Positions 8,745 through 19,424 are shown, counted from the first letter of the stretch. The stretch: DNA of 64,000 nt from Symbiodinium natans (GCA_905221605.1 CAJNDS010002437.1:132501-196500); one strand, 5' to 3'. Made by a program: numbers and translations. Notes: a model not told the origin generated them from the sequence alone.

Positions 8745-11700
8745 ATGACCAAGCGTAAGTCGCGGGCGGAGCCAGCCTCGCCGAACAGCGCGCCCAAAGC
8801 CAAAGCGAAGGGCAGACCTAAGTCTGAGGCCAAGGCTAAGGCTAAGGCTGCAGCCCTGCCCGTGGACGCGGCAGAGCCTGCTGCGGGTGACGGTGAAATG
8901 CCACCTCTGCCCATGGAGATCGATCACCGAGTCCCTCCGTCCCCTGCCTTGGAGCTCTTCCTGGAGAGTAAAGCCGTCGTCCTTGGCCACCCGCTTTTCC
9001 AGGACCTGCCAGGACGCAACCCAAGCTTCGTGAGCATGGAGCCGTACAAGCGCGAGTCATGGCAAGCCATGACCGAGAATGGAGGCGACAGCTTAGAGGA
9101 CGGGCATTGGTAACTACATCAAGCTGGGTAGCTGCGGAAGACTTGAAGTAAGACAGTAGCTGAATGCAAGAGGAGCGTTTAAAGAATAAGAGACCTTCAT
9201 GGAGGCCGGTGACAGCTTAGACTGGGCATTGGAAACTACATGAAGTTGGGTAGGTGCGGAAGATTTCAATAGACAGTACCTGACCTCAAGAGTAGTGTTT
9301 TGAAGAATAATAGAGAATGTCTGAGTGCAGCGTCTGCCAATGTAGCTAAGAGTAGAAAAGAACCGGTAGGAAGCAGAGTACTTCAAGCTGTAGCAGCCTT
9401 AGAAGAAAACGTTGTGGACGCAACGAGACCCTCTGGTAACATCACAATTTGAGCATCGCAATGATTTTCCAGGCTGGCTACAACTTGTTCTGGCTGGACT
9501 TCGTGCAGTCGCCGATCAAGGTTTCCGTAGCCCTACACAAGTTGGAGGATGTCGTGAAGCACTTCTTCCAGGCCCCTGAGAGGAAGCTCCCGTATCAGAT
9601 CAAGAGTTGCATCTCGTCGGGGAACTTTCCGGATGACATGAAAGGCCACGTGGAGGCACGGCGTTTGTAAAATGTTTGATATGATTTGGAAGCTGTGACT
9701 ACAGATACGGACAGAGTGTAACAACAATGAGACAGGCGCTCAGCCCGCTTGAGTTCGCATGGGCTCCGGTGGTGGCAGCCGCCAGAGACATCAAGGCGAG
9801 CCTAGGGGAAGAGGACTTGCAGAAATGGCGGGATCTCTTCTTGTGCGCATCCATGGAAGTGAAGTACGTCGACAGCATGGAGAAGCGGTTGTGGGCCTCG
9901 CACCAATGCCGCGAGGACATGATGGAGATCGGTGAGACGGCCAAATTGAGCACAATCGAAAAGATATTGGCCATCATGGAGACGAAGGCCATGTTGGAGA
10001 AGCTGCATGGCGGCAAGACGATGGGTGCTGAAGCGCTGGAGACCGCGTGGAGGGACAACGTCAAGGTCTCTGAGAGCGGCCGCAACAAGGAGGAAGCCAT
10101 CAAGGTTGGCCTCATCGACGCGGCGGTGACCGTGTACAACCGGCTTCTGACAGAGAACGACATGGAGCGGTTTTTGAGGCAGACGGAGGCCTGGAAGAAT
10201 GGCCCGGTGTTTGACAGCATCTACCAGCTGGAGGCTCCCCTTCTTTATAGATAGGCGGTGGACAAGATACATGAAGGAGTCGGTGAAGGGGAAGTTTTAA
10301 CTAACACGACTTGGTGAGTTCTGAGTAATGAAGTAAGTGTTTTGCGGAGTGGCTAGCAACGAGTTTCCGCTAATCAGTTAGCTAAGCTCTCAGCGAACTG
10401 GCAAAGTACGTAGCGAAGCAGCGAGGAAATCGGTGTTAACCGCATAGCTACAGACGTAGCTAGCTGATTAGGTCTAGCTAAAACGTGAATTAGCGAATCA
10501 AATTAGCTCCACGGGCCAAGCACCTAGCTAAGCACTGAGCTATCTTTTCGCAGTCAGTAATTACCAGAATACATGTACATTTTCTGGATACAGGAAAAAA
10601 TATGTGTATCATATAATGGTTGTAAAGCCTGCTTATATTTGCGGTATCCTGTTGTGCCTGTTGTCTTCTTTCAAAACGTGGACAGTTCCGAGTTGCATTG
10701 TTCGGGAAAGTTACTCTGCGCGCGTGGCAGGCCATCGTGAAGAGGGCATCCTCGAAAGACATGATCCACTGGACCGTCATGCTGATTGCGGACATGGTCC
10801 AGTACGGCGGGACCATTCCGCGCGAGCTGAGCGTCCGGAAACTTTCAGGAAAGGGTCAGCCCGGCGGCAGGGGCATCGTTGACTTGTGCATGTGCAAGAA
10901 GGAGATCGCGTGGTGCATGATCAAGAAGGCAAATTTCCGGCTTTTAAAAATTATTGATTCACGGTGAGTCTACGTTGTTGCTCGTCCTATGCTGCATTGC
11001 AGGCACGTGACTTGAAGGTCAGCGAGGTGGCCGTGAAGCGCATGGACGCGTGGGAGAAAAGCCCCGAGGAGTACAGGAAAGCAATGTTCAAGGGCAGCGC
11101 GTCCTGGGTGGGGACTTTGCCTGACTCGGCGCAGAAAGGCGTCAAACTCTTTGAGGAGCGGAAATAAATGTAACGGCACCGCCATTACACAAACCCCTGT
11201 AAGCCTGACTGTGAGTGAGACCTGTCCAGGAGCTCGTCTTCGACAACAAGTACGACGAAGTGATCAAGCAGGCCAAGAATGGCGGGCACAGCATGGAGGA
11301 GGCCCTCACTCGCTCCCCCGTGAAGGAGAAGATGGATGAGTTCGTTGCCGCGCTGGAGGCGGAGGGCGATGGCCGGCCAGCGCCAGACATGGAGAAGAAG
11401 GGCATCGACGTGGAGGACATTGACTTGAGTGACGAGGAGGATGGCGGGATGATGCTTCCTGGTATCTCGGCAAAGAAGATGGACGACAAGGAAGGCGTGC
11501 TGGCTCAGTGGGTCACCTATGCAAAGAACTTGGTGGACAGGTATGTGAATTTGCACGGTGACCCTGGCAGCGTCTCCGGGGTCGCTCAGCTGCTGCGGGC
11601 GGACCCGCTTTCCCAGAAGGTCACTGGGAAGCAGGAGTACGTGCTTGTCCTGTACGATGTCACGAGAGCTGGAGAAGCATCGTCCAGGCCGCACTTGAGA

Positions 11701-12723
11701 CCGCCGCCCTTAAGGGATGAGCACTTGAAAAGATGCATCAAGGGAGCCTTGGAGGGGCTCCAGCCGGCGCAGAACGTTTTGCCACAGATCCCGGAGAAGG
11801 CCGCCTTCTTTTTCATCGACAGGAACCTGGGCAGTGCAGGCAATGCCTCGAAGGCCTTTGTGGACGACGGCGGCAAGGTGATTCCGAAGGTCAAGACGCA
11901 GTTGTACGTGTTGACAACGGAGCAGTCCGAGCGACAGGTGAAAGCCCGGGTCAAGGGCATTGCTACGTTGTCCACCATGCTGAGTATGAACGTCTTCAGC
12001 CAGAAGACGCTCGAGGTCGTGGCGAAAGATCACCTGCACGTGCCGGGAAGCACGGCGTCTGATTGCCTCGGCCCCTTCGAGAGGACGCCGCCAGAAAGCC
12101 TCTGGAAGGTGAAGCACGCCAGCAAGTCGGACCTCCTGGGCAAGGCGCTGATCGCCGTGGGGGGAACTGTGGATGGCGACCCGGGGCCGGAAGTGGATCC
12201 CGGGCCGAAGCCCTCCAGCATGGTTCCCTTTTGCTGGCATGGGCTCCCGACAGAATTCTACGAAGAGTTGCATCACTCTTTCTCGGGGGCTGGTTGGGTG
12301 GACCTCACCGCTTCGGACCCGGTGCTGCCCATGACAGCCATCCGTTTGCGGAAGAGTTACTTCGGGCTATGCCACACACCAGAACACAAGGAGTTGCTGG
12401 AAAAGCAGTTGGCCAACCAGGTGTTCCGGGCAATGCAGCACCCCAGCGACCCCCTCTTCGAGCAGGGCCTCAGAGATGCACTTCCGGAGTCCATGCGGAT
12501 CAGTGCAGCGCCGAAAGCCAAGGCCAAAGCAAACACAAATGCGAAGGACAAGAAGGAGCAGGACGCCGAGGCGAAAGAGAACCAGAAGGACAAGGAGAAG
12601 GACAACGAGAAGGGAAAGGATGCCAACAACAAGCCGAAGGATAACAAGAAGGAGGCATCCAGTGAGCAGAAGCAGAATTTGTTGGACAAGCTCCGCAGCT
12701 TGGATTCTTCCACGCCAGCCTAG
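8745..12723 (+). CDS. Six-exon protein with methyltransferase-like C-terminus
   Basis: Model: join(8745..9109, 9454..9666, 9732..10233, 10686..10928, 11003..11155, 11230..12723), 989 residues. Every junction keeps phase; the donors are GT, GT, GC, GC and GA, and all acceptors are AG. The N-terminus is a basic Lys/Ala linker (KAKAKGRPKSEAKAKAKAAA). The middle is helical and has no recognised domain. Near residues 825-890 the protein reads PFCWHGLPTEFYEELHHSF, then GWVDLTASDPVLPMTAIRLR, then YFGLCHTPEH. That spacing resembles the SAM-binding core of DNA adenine-type methyltransferases, but the Gly-x-Gly is lost. The C-terminus is a charged Lys/Glu/Asp tail. I recall this as an expanded dinoflagellate family of unknown function (not searched). 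It is transcribed divergently from the recombinase, so it may be an element cargo or accessory protein. Confidence 0.75.
9075..9310 (+). repeat. ~120-bp tandem duplication copying an exon end
   Basis: The 3' end of exon 1 (GACAGCTTAGAGGACGGGCA) and its following intron are repeated imperfectly from about 9198. This leaves a decoy exon end (GGGCATTGG) inside the first intron. Confidence 0.65.
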
Positions 12724-13343
12724 TCAGCGGGTCCAGAGGACCTGCCTCGCTTGGATGGTCAGTTTTGTTGCTGAGGCCAGCCAACGCCGCAACCCCCCGC
12801 TCCCCGTTCAAGTATGACAGAAGAGAATAAATATAGAGAAGTTAGAAGGGGAAGCCCATTTAGAAAAGTCTTTTGGGTAGCGATTCCAACCGTTGACGCG
12901 GCTGGGCATGCGCCGCCACATCGTCTCAAACCCGCGCGTCTCGCAGAGCAGTTTCGCGTGTGTGTGTGTGTGTGTGTGTGTGTTTCCCGCGAGAGCAAGG
13001 AAAGAGGTTCCGAAAATGTGGGGTGCAGTCCGCGGGTGCTGCCATGGCAGAAGCAAAGCAAAGAGTCACGATTTATTGTTGTTTGCGTCGTGTCACGTGT
13101 CTTACCTGTCGGTGGCAGGGCAGCCTACGGCGCCAATTCACCGGTATGGCCAGGCAGTCGGGAGGGCTCTAATGGGAAGGCGCTTACTGGGGGGAAGGCG
13201 GCCTCCCCGGGGGTTACGCGGCTTCAGGGGTCTTTGGCGGCCTCCCCTTCAAACCCACACGTGACACCCCCAAGCCCTTACTTGGGCCAACTTTCCGGAA
13301 CTGTTTGTGTTTGTTTACTTATATATATGTGTGTGTGTGTGTG

Positions 13344-13430
<87 letters not shown>

Positions 13431-13974
13431 GTCTGTCTGTGTCTGTCTGTCTGTCTGTGTCTGTCTGTGTCTGTCTGTGTGTGTCTGTCTGTGTGTGTGT
13501 CTGTCTGTGTGTGTGTGTGTGTCTGTGTCTGTGTCTGTGTCTGTGTCTGTGTCTGTGTCTGTGTCTGTGTCTGTGTCTGTGTCTGTGTCTGTGTCTGTGT
13601 CTGTGTCTGTGTCTGTGTCTGTGTCTGTGTCTGTGTCTGTGTCTGTGTCTGTGCGTGTGCGTTTTTGTGTGTGTGTGTGTGTGTGCGCGTGTGTGTGTGT
13701 GTCTGTCTCTGTGTGTGTGTGTGTGGCTGTGTGTCTGTGTGTGTGTGTGTTTGCATGTCTGCAGGGGGATTGTGGGTTTGTACGTTGCCTCGCGGCTTGC
13801 CAGTTTCCTCCGTGAAACTTTTGGGTCGAGCTACGTAGCAGCTAGAAGTCGCTGCACATGCCCCGGCCTGAGGCACCCGCCTGCAGTTGTATGCTTGTGA
13901 CCTGCGAGGTTTCACGTTGCAGTCTGCGCCCGCAATCAACTTAATCATTACTTTAAGCTTCCGTTCCGTTCGCC
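12724..13974. other. Intergenic with GT-rich repeats
   Basis: Contains a GT run at 12957-12982 and the long GT/GTCT microsatellite at 13324-13760. Open frames here are microsatellite artefacts; no supported gene is seen. Confidence 0.6.
13324..13760 (+). repeat. (GTCT)n/(GTGTCT)n microsatellite, ~430 bp
   Basis: A run of GTCT is followed by GTGTCT and then GT units. A similar CA-strand block occurs at 61142-61765. Confidence 0.95.
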
Positions 13975-14331
13975 ATGGCAGAGACGGACATGGGCACAGG
14001 CCAGGCCTTTACGCCCAAAAAGAAGAGATGTCGGCCCGTGGATGAAGCCAGCACTGAGTCCTGGCATCCACCGACAACTGTCAGGAATCAGCTGTGGCTC
14101 TCACCACCCAGCTCAGGCTGGGACCTTGACGAGAGTCAAGATGCTCAAGTGCTTTGTCCTGTTCAGCCACCACGACAAAAGATTGCCGACGACATGCCCA
14201 AGAAGGATGCGACAAAGCAGGAAGGGCAAAACAACGTGCAGGGGAAGACCAAGGCCACGGATGGCAACATCTCCCAACCTCCACCGAAGCTACGCCGCTC
14301 GCTGTGTTTCACGGAGGACATGTTACCGTGA
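13975..14331 (+). CDS. Basic hypothetical protein (exon 1 or whole gene)
   Basis: The ATG sits in a good context (GCCATGGCA). The frame encodes 118 residues, polar and charged, with basic patches (PKKKRCRP, PPKLRRSL) that could be nuclear localisation signals. The stop overlaps CC|GTGAGC, a strong GT donor, so an intron may start at 14328. A further open piece, SNKGLLTFGVRRRSHFRKIV, ends at a stop at 14420 in another frame and may be its last exon. No domain is recognised. It lies downstream of the six-exon gene on the same strand. Confidence 0.45.
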   Translation: MAETDMGTGQAFTPKKKRCRPVDEASTESWHPPTTVRNQLWLSPPSSGWDLDESQDAQVLCPVQPPRQKIADDMPKKDATKQEGQNNVQGKTKATDGNISQPPPKLRRSLCFTEDMLP

Positions 14332-15125
14332 GCAGCAACAAGGGTTTGCTCACTTTTGGGGTCCGGCGGCGATCACATTTCCGCAAGATCGTCCATGAGA
14401 TTAAGGGGAAAAATGCGTGATCAGTTCTAGTGATCTACACACATGAAATTGCAAGTCGCATTGGTTCCCCCAGTGGCTGATTTAATGTAGTGACCCATTT
14501 TGGACGAAGCTTTCAATCGGTGAACCCTGAACCGTATCCTAAAGCGATCCATTCAACAAAAATGAGCTCATGGCCAGGTCCTGGGCCCTAGTGGATGTGA
14601 TGAGCCTGAGGCACGCAGAGGTCAATGGCATAGGTTTCAGGGTTTCGGGGTTGGAACTTATCCCACCAACCAGTTTAAGCGCCTAGGGCTTAAATTGACA
14701 AGCTTACTCCCCACTCAGGCCCTCTGGCTTAAGTCAGGTGAGGTAAGCGTGAAATAAGAAGGGCTAATAAGGGTCCAATAAAGGAAAGAAGAGCCTAACA
14801 AAGAGGACGTAAGCGTGAAAGAACGTGAGTAGGACTGCAATAGAGGTGAAATAGTGCGTACACATGATGACTGTACTGTGTGTACCGACAGGCCGTCGCA
14901 TCGAGGAAACGAACGTGTTTTGCACACGACGAGGCTCGGGCCCTTCCTATTGCATGTGCCTTTTACTCAGCCGGACGCATGATGGCTGCATTGCCTTGTT
15001 GGTGGTGCATGATTCTGATGATGGCTGCTGCATTGTGGTTCAATCTTTTTTGTGCCCCCAGCTCGATCATTTTGATCGCTTTGCGTTCCGCCTGTTCCTG
15101 AGACACCTGACTACCTGACGTTGCC
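14332..15125. other. Possible last exon, then spacer
   Basis: 14332-14420 may hold the end of the preceding gene. Then comes a purine-rich stretch (14740-14870; AATAAGGGTCCAATAAAGG type) with a similar copy at 16085-16195, which suggests a dispersed repeat. No other gene is seen. Confidence 0.4.
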
Positions 15126-15641
15126 ATGGCCTGCGGTGGTCGTGGCGCAGCAAGGATCGTGGACGAGAAGCTGGGTTCACTCATGGAGACGCTGCAGGAA
15201 GCAGTGGTGGAGGCACAGCAGACCCCCGGACTTCTGCAGGAGCTGCGGGCCTTCAAGGATGGGCCCTTCCGCACCACGATGCACAACGCCTTCCACAATA
15301 TGGCGTTGGCCCAGGAAGACGCAAGAGTCACGGCCTGCTCTCAGAAGGGTAACTGGCTCTTAACGCTGGCTTTGACGCTGGTGGACGACACCTTCGTCCG
15401 CGACTACGGCTACGCGACTTCTGAAAAGAAGTCGGCATCGTCAGGGAGGTTTCTGGAATGCTACTTGTGCTGGCTGGCGGAAAGCCGGCGATGGGACTCA
15501 CTCGAGAAGATGGCAAGCGTCGTCGAAGGCGCGGACGCAGTCGTCCGGCACGTCGAGCTCAAGCACCCGTGCGAGAGTGAGAGCATCTCTAAGATGATGA
15601 ACTTCGTCAAGTTGCTCGACCTCCTCGAGCACCTTTTGTAG
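15126..15641 (+). CDS. Hypothetical protein, 171 aa
   Basis: Single open exon with a strong start context (GCCATGGCC). The protein is mostly helical and soluble. It starts with an acidic/amphipathic segment (DEKLGSLMETLQEAVVEAQQ) and contains a Trp-rich middle (CYLCWLAESRRWDSLEKMAS). No signal peptide or membrane segment is seen. No family is named. It shares strand and orientation with its neighbours at 13975 and 16514 and may be cargo of the same island. Confidence 0.6.
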   Translation: MACGGRGAARIVDEKLGSLMETLQEAVVEAQQTPGLLQELRAFKDGPFRTTMHNAFHNMALAQEDARVTACSQKGNWLLTLALTLVDDTFVRDYGYATSEKKSASSGRFLECYLCWLAESRRWDSLEKMASVVEGADAVVRHVELKHPCESESISKMMNFVKLLDLLEHLL

Positions 15642-16513
15642 CAGGCTTGCAGCGTGTGACACCGACAGCTGAGGATGTAGTTAGTTAGCCTGTACCTAGA
15701 GCTACCTACAGATTAGCACGTAAAAGGATCGGTCCCCCAAAAAAACTTCCGTGTTAATGTGGTGTTTCAGCTGGTCGGTGTCAGGCTGCCCGGAATGCAA
15801 AGACTGCACAGGCAAACGCCTCGTGCTGGAATAGAAAGGGACGCACGGCTCCTGCAGTTCGGTCGCTGAGAGGCTTGTGTCTGGCCAAAGGCCGGCAGCC
15901 CGATGCTTTTACCAAGCTGCACACGTGTGTCCGTCCTAGCGGATGATGGCAACCGCCGGCCCCGGCGCGACAAAAACAAGCACCGTCCAAGGCGCCGATT
16001 TGCAATTGTTTGTTGCTTGCACTTGATTTTCGGCGTGATAGTAGCATGAGTACCATGTAGTAGGAGAATGACAATGATTCCTGTGGGAGATAATAATAAG
16101 GATGAAATAAGGATGAAACACGGGTGACATACGGTGCAATCAAATAAGGGTCGCGTGAGGGAAAGAAGGGCGACGTAAGGGTCGTAAGGCTCCATCAACA
16201 CCACGCCGAAGCAACCCGACACACTGAACTTGCACATGGGTTTCGGGTTTCGGCCTTGGAGAGCTGGCTGCCAGGTGAATCGGTTCCCCAGCTCAGAAGC
16301 AGATGCTCCTTGTTGTCAGATCCGTCGTGGCCTCGGTATTGGTGATTCAGCCACTGCATTGCCACAACCGTGTTCTCTGAACGATTGCAGCAGACTTGGG
16401 GACCCTGCCCGCAGCATTTCACGGCCAAGCTGTTGAGCCTGGGGTTGTGCTCAGTTCTAATTATTACGTGTGGCACATCATTGGCAGAAACACATTAGAA
16501 GTAGTTCTCACAA
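15642..16513. other. Intergenic spacer
   Basis: An AGCTA-rich patch lies at 15670-15720 and an ATAAGGATGAAATAAGG purine-rich patch at 16085-16195. No supported gene is seen. Confidence 0.45.
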
Positions 16514-17139
16514 ATGCCATGGGCCTGCGTGAGATGCGGGGAGGGCACCTATCGCCGGGACAAGCTGTGTCAAGCATGCAGAGGCACGCGCAGAGGATTC
16601 AACAACAAAAAAATCCCTGCGACCAGAGTGAAGACAAAGAGGCGACTGGAGCCGAAAGAAACGATTTGGGGTCATGAGCAGCCCAACTCCAAGGATGACA
16701 AGGCGAAGACGAAGAAAACGGAACCGACGAATGTGAACCAGGACGAGGCCGCCGAGACTGAGAAGGACCCAGCCGAGCAGGACCATGCCCAGAACGAGGG
16801 GGCAAATGTGAGCCACGTTCTTAGCAACTTCAACTCGGTTCTTGCATTCGCATTCTTTAGCTTGCGGACCTCCATTGTTGTGTTTTCCTCAGGGCCCAGC
16901 GAAGTTTGCTACGTGGATGTCGAAGAGCATCCATGGGTGCAGGAGGTGCTACGGACGTCACTCGGTACTGGTATGAAATAAAAGAGTAGAAGTACGGTCG
17001 CGTTGGAATGTCATTCACCCACCCAAGGTTCCGACAGCTTCGCCAAGAGTACCAGGGCAATCTTGTGCAGATGCAAGAGCAAGAGGACACCATTCAGGCC
17101 CTGGAACGAGACTCGCTTGCAGGAATGTTCGTTTCTTGA
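16514..17139 (+). CDS. Small zinc-ribbon protein, three exons
   Basis: Model: join(16514..16807, 16893..16964, 17038..17139), 155 residues. Both introns are GT-AG (85 and 73 nt) and phase 0. The N-terminus WACVRCGEGTYRRDKLCQAC gives two CxxC pairs, as in RanBP2-type or zinc-ribbon fingers. An acidic/Lys-rich linker follows (residues 45-95). The last exons read FATWMSKSIHGCRRC, which adds a third CxxC, then a Gln/Glu-rich helix, possibly a coiled coil (GNLVQMQEQEDTIQALERDS). Likely a nucleic-acid or protein-binding accessory factor; the substrate is unknown. The clean splicing argues for a real gene. Confidence 0.65.
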
Positions 17140-17527
17140 CACTAAACAGTGGGTCTGTGCGCGGACTAGAACTTGCTCTGTGCCCACGTGTCCAGGAATC
17201 GTGGCCCGAGCACGACGGCAGGGCTTTGTCTTGTGAAGCACGACGAAAAATTCAGGAGACGTTGCTTGGTCGTGTCTTCTTGGGGTATATGCTGCAGATG
17301 TCTTAGGCCGCACTGCGAAATGAAAAAAGGCGCGAAACGCCCAGCACATCAGCATGACCACGACAATGCATTGTCTTTCCCCTTTGCTGATGCTAAGGTC
17401 CTGACTCGAACCAGAAGATGAACACCGCCAGCATTGCAGCCATGAGCTCCTCGACCTCTTCTTACATCTCAGACCCTCAACGTGTTAAAAGTTGCGACCT
17501 GAATTTCGGTTAATATTCGAAGAGTGA
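17140..17527. other. Spacer, end of gene-rich compartment
   Basis: No supported gene is seen. A GTTGCGACCTG word at 17490 is the first sign of the palindromic repeat family that follows. Confidence 0.45.
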
Positions 17528-17606
17528 TTTAGGGTTTAGGGTATATTTTAAGGGTTTAGGGTTTCGGGTTTCGGATTTAGGGTTTGGGGTTTAGGGTTTA
17601 GGGTGT
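17528..17606. repeat. Telomere-like TTTAGGG tract (right flank of island)
   Basis: Imperfect TTTAGGG units with TTTCGGG, TTTGGGG and TTAAGGG variants. This is the first such tract right of the gene block and is opposite in orientation to the one at 5508-5621. Confidence 0.8.
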
Positions 17607-17639
17607 AGATTCTCACAGATTTAATTGAAAAAAACACAG

Positions 17640-18505
17640 AATGCAGCAGGTTGCGACCTCTGCCGTCAAATTCCGATGACTCACGCATTATAGTATATAT
17701 ATATATATGCAGAAACATAGATCGCAACCGGTTGCGGCCTGCGGCTTCTGACAAATTCCAAACTCAAAGGTACATTCTAGAGGCTTCATGGTAAATCGCA
17801 GATCGCAACCGGTTGCGAACTGCAGCTGTGGCAAATATCTAGCGAGCTCCCCTAACAATTTGTGCCGAACGAATTAGAATCAGGTTTCCATCGTGGTGCC
17901 TCCATTTGCCTGGAACTCGCTTCTGCAGCACCAACCTGACATGACTTTAAATTTATCAAGCCGCGGTGCACAAGCAACAGATCGCAACCGGTCGTGTCTG
18001 ATATCACTTCAGCAGATGCACGCCCTGAGAGAAAACCTGGAATGAGATTCAGTGTCATTGCCACAGCTACAGGTCGCAACCGGTTGCGATCTGTGTTTTC
18101 GCAGCATCTAGAAGGGTACTTTGCGTTTGTGGCTTGGGAGAAGCTACGGGTCGCAACCGGTTGCGATCTATGCTTTTGCATATATAATTAATGTAATGCG
18201 CAAGAGTCATTGGAATTTGTGTTTGGGGGAGGGTACAGGTCGCAACCTGTTGCGTTCTGTGTTTTTTTAATTAAATTTGTCATAAATACTACGGCAATCA
18301 TCGAGATTTGAGCGAAATTCCGGTCGCAACTGTGTCTAGCGAGCTTCCCTAAAAGCTTGTGCCGAAACAAACAGAACCAGATCTCCATTCCATGGTTTTC
18401 TGACGAGCCTCCGTCTACCTGGAACACGGTTCGGCACCAGACCACCAACCTAAGATGTCTTTATCAAGCCGCAATGCACAAACAACAGATCGCAACCGGT
18501 CGCGT
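17640..18505. repeat. Array of CGCAACCGGTTGCG palindromes
   Basis: Near-palindromic sites built on GATCGCAACCGGTTGCGATC occur near 17718, 17800, 18070 and 18150. Diverged sites lie near 17980, 18237, 18320 and 18487. Two ~160-bp flanking segments (17835-17990 and 18335-18500) are themselves homologous, giving a higher-order unit of about 500 bp. Confidence 0.8.
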
Positions 18506-19420
18506 CTCATCATTGAGGAGCTACAGCTGCCTTTAAGGCCAATGACTAACACCCGAAACCAAGCCAAAACGAATGCCGTTATTTTTGCTTTAGCAACACA
18601 ATCTGTCTCAGTCAGCCCAGGGACGTGCTCAGGATGATCGCCGCCACAGCTGCAGTCGGATTGGGTCACACATCGCAAAATCATTGTCCGAATCACCGAC
18701 GTAGTTACAATTTAACTACACAGCCTAGCTACATGTGGAAGTTAATTACAAAGCCTAGCTACAGGTGGAAGTAGAAGTTTGCATTAGCTAGTTAGGGTAA
18801 TCTTGTTCCTAAAACTGTATCTAGCAGCTAGCTGCATTGAACCTTTTGCTGCCAATGAATGTTCAGAAGAACCAAATGTTGCTCAAAGCATTGAACTTTT
18901 CGCGAAAACGAATACTACTTTGTTCATGTGCAGTCAGTGTTTGGACATAATCCGGAAGTTTAGTTCAAGGCACATAGAACACGCTATGCCCCTTTCTGAG
19001 GCTGCCCCCTTCCTCAATCATTTCGAGCTTTATAATTTTTGCCGCCGGAATTTCTAGGAAGTAAGTGCAATTTCAGGGTCTTTTTTTGCCACAAAATGTG
19101 GGTTCTCTGATGTAAAAAGAACTTCCCAATTGGTTTTTTTTGCCGAGAAAGCTGGAGTCTAAAGAGGGATGAGGTGTTGTTTTTGGCCACAATTGTCCAT
19201 GACTTTTGAACAACATCCCCCCCTCTTAAATCCCGCTAAGTATAGGATGACGAATTTCTGGTCGCCCGGCTCGCGGCTGTCAGTATTTCTTTTTCTTTTC
19301 CTCCGTGTTTGGAATCTGCTTTCTCACTTCTGGGCTCGCCACCTTCATATTCCGATTGGCTTATTGCTTGCCATCGCTTGCCGACCGTACTTCGTTCCGA
19401 AGGTGCCCACCTACCTGGGA
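18506..19420. other. No supported gene
   Basis: Contains an AGCTA-rich patch (18695-18830) and short AT-leaning open frames. The frame at 19169 has a hydrophobic stretch, but its composition is not convincing. Confidence 0.4.
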
Positions 19421-19424
19421 GTCT

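Noticed and set aside
11185-12276. Minus-strand ORFs of 110-190 codons
   Set aside because: They are shadows of the six-exon gene, in GC-rich coding sequence with third-position bias on the plus strand.
5989-12723. A DIRS-type retroelement
   Set aside because: DIRS elements need reverse transcriptase and RNase H; no such motifs were found in the window.
13305-13948. Long Cys-Val/Thr-His open frames on both strands
   Set aside because: They are pure translations of the GT/CA microsatellite; the same applies at 4598-5084 and 61075-61985.
17640-18505. CRISPR array
   Set aside because: Repeats are palindromic and diverged, spacing is irregular, there are no cas genes, and the genome is eukaryotic.
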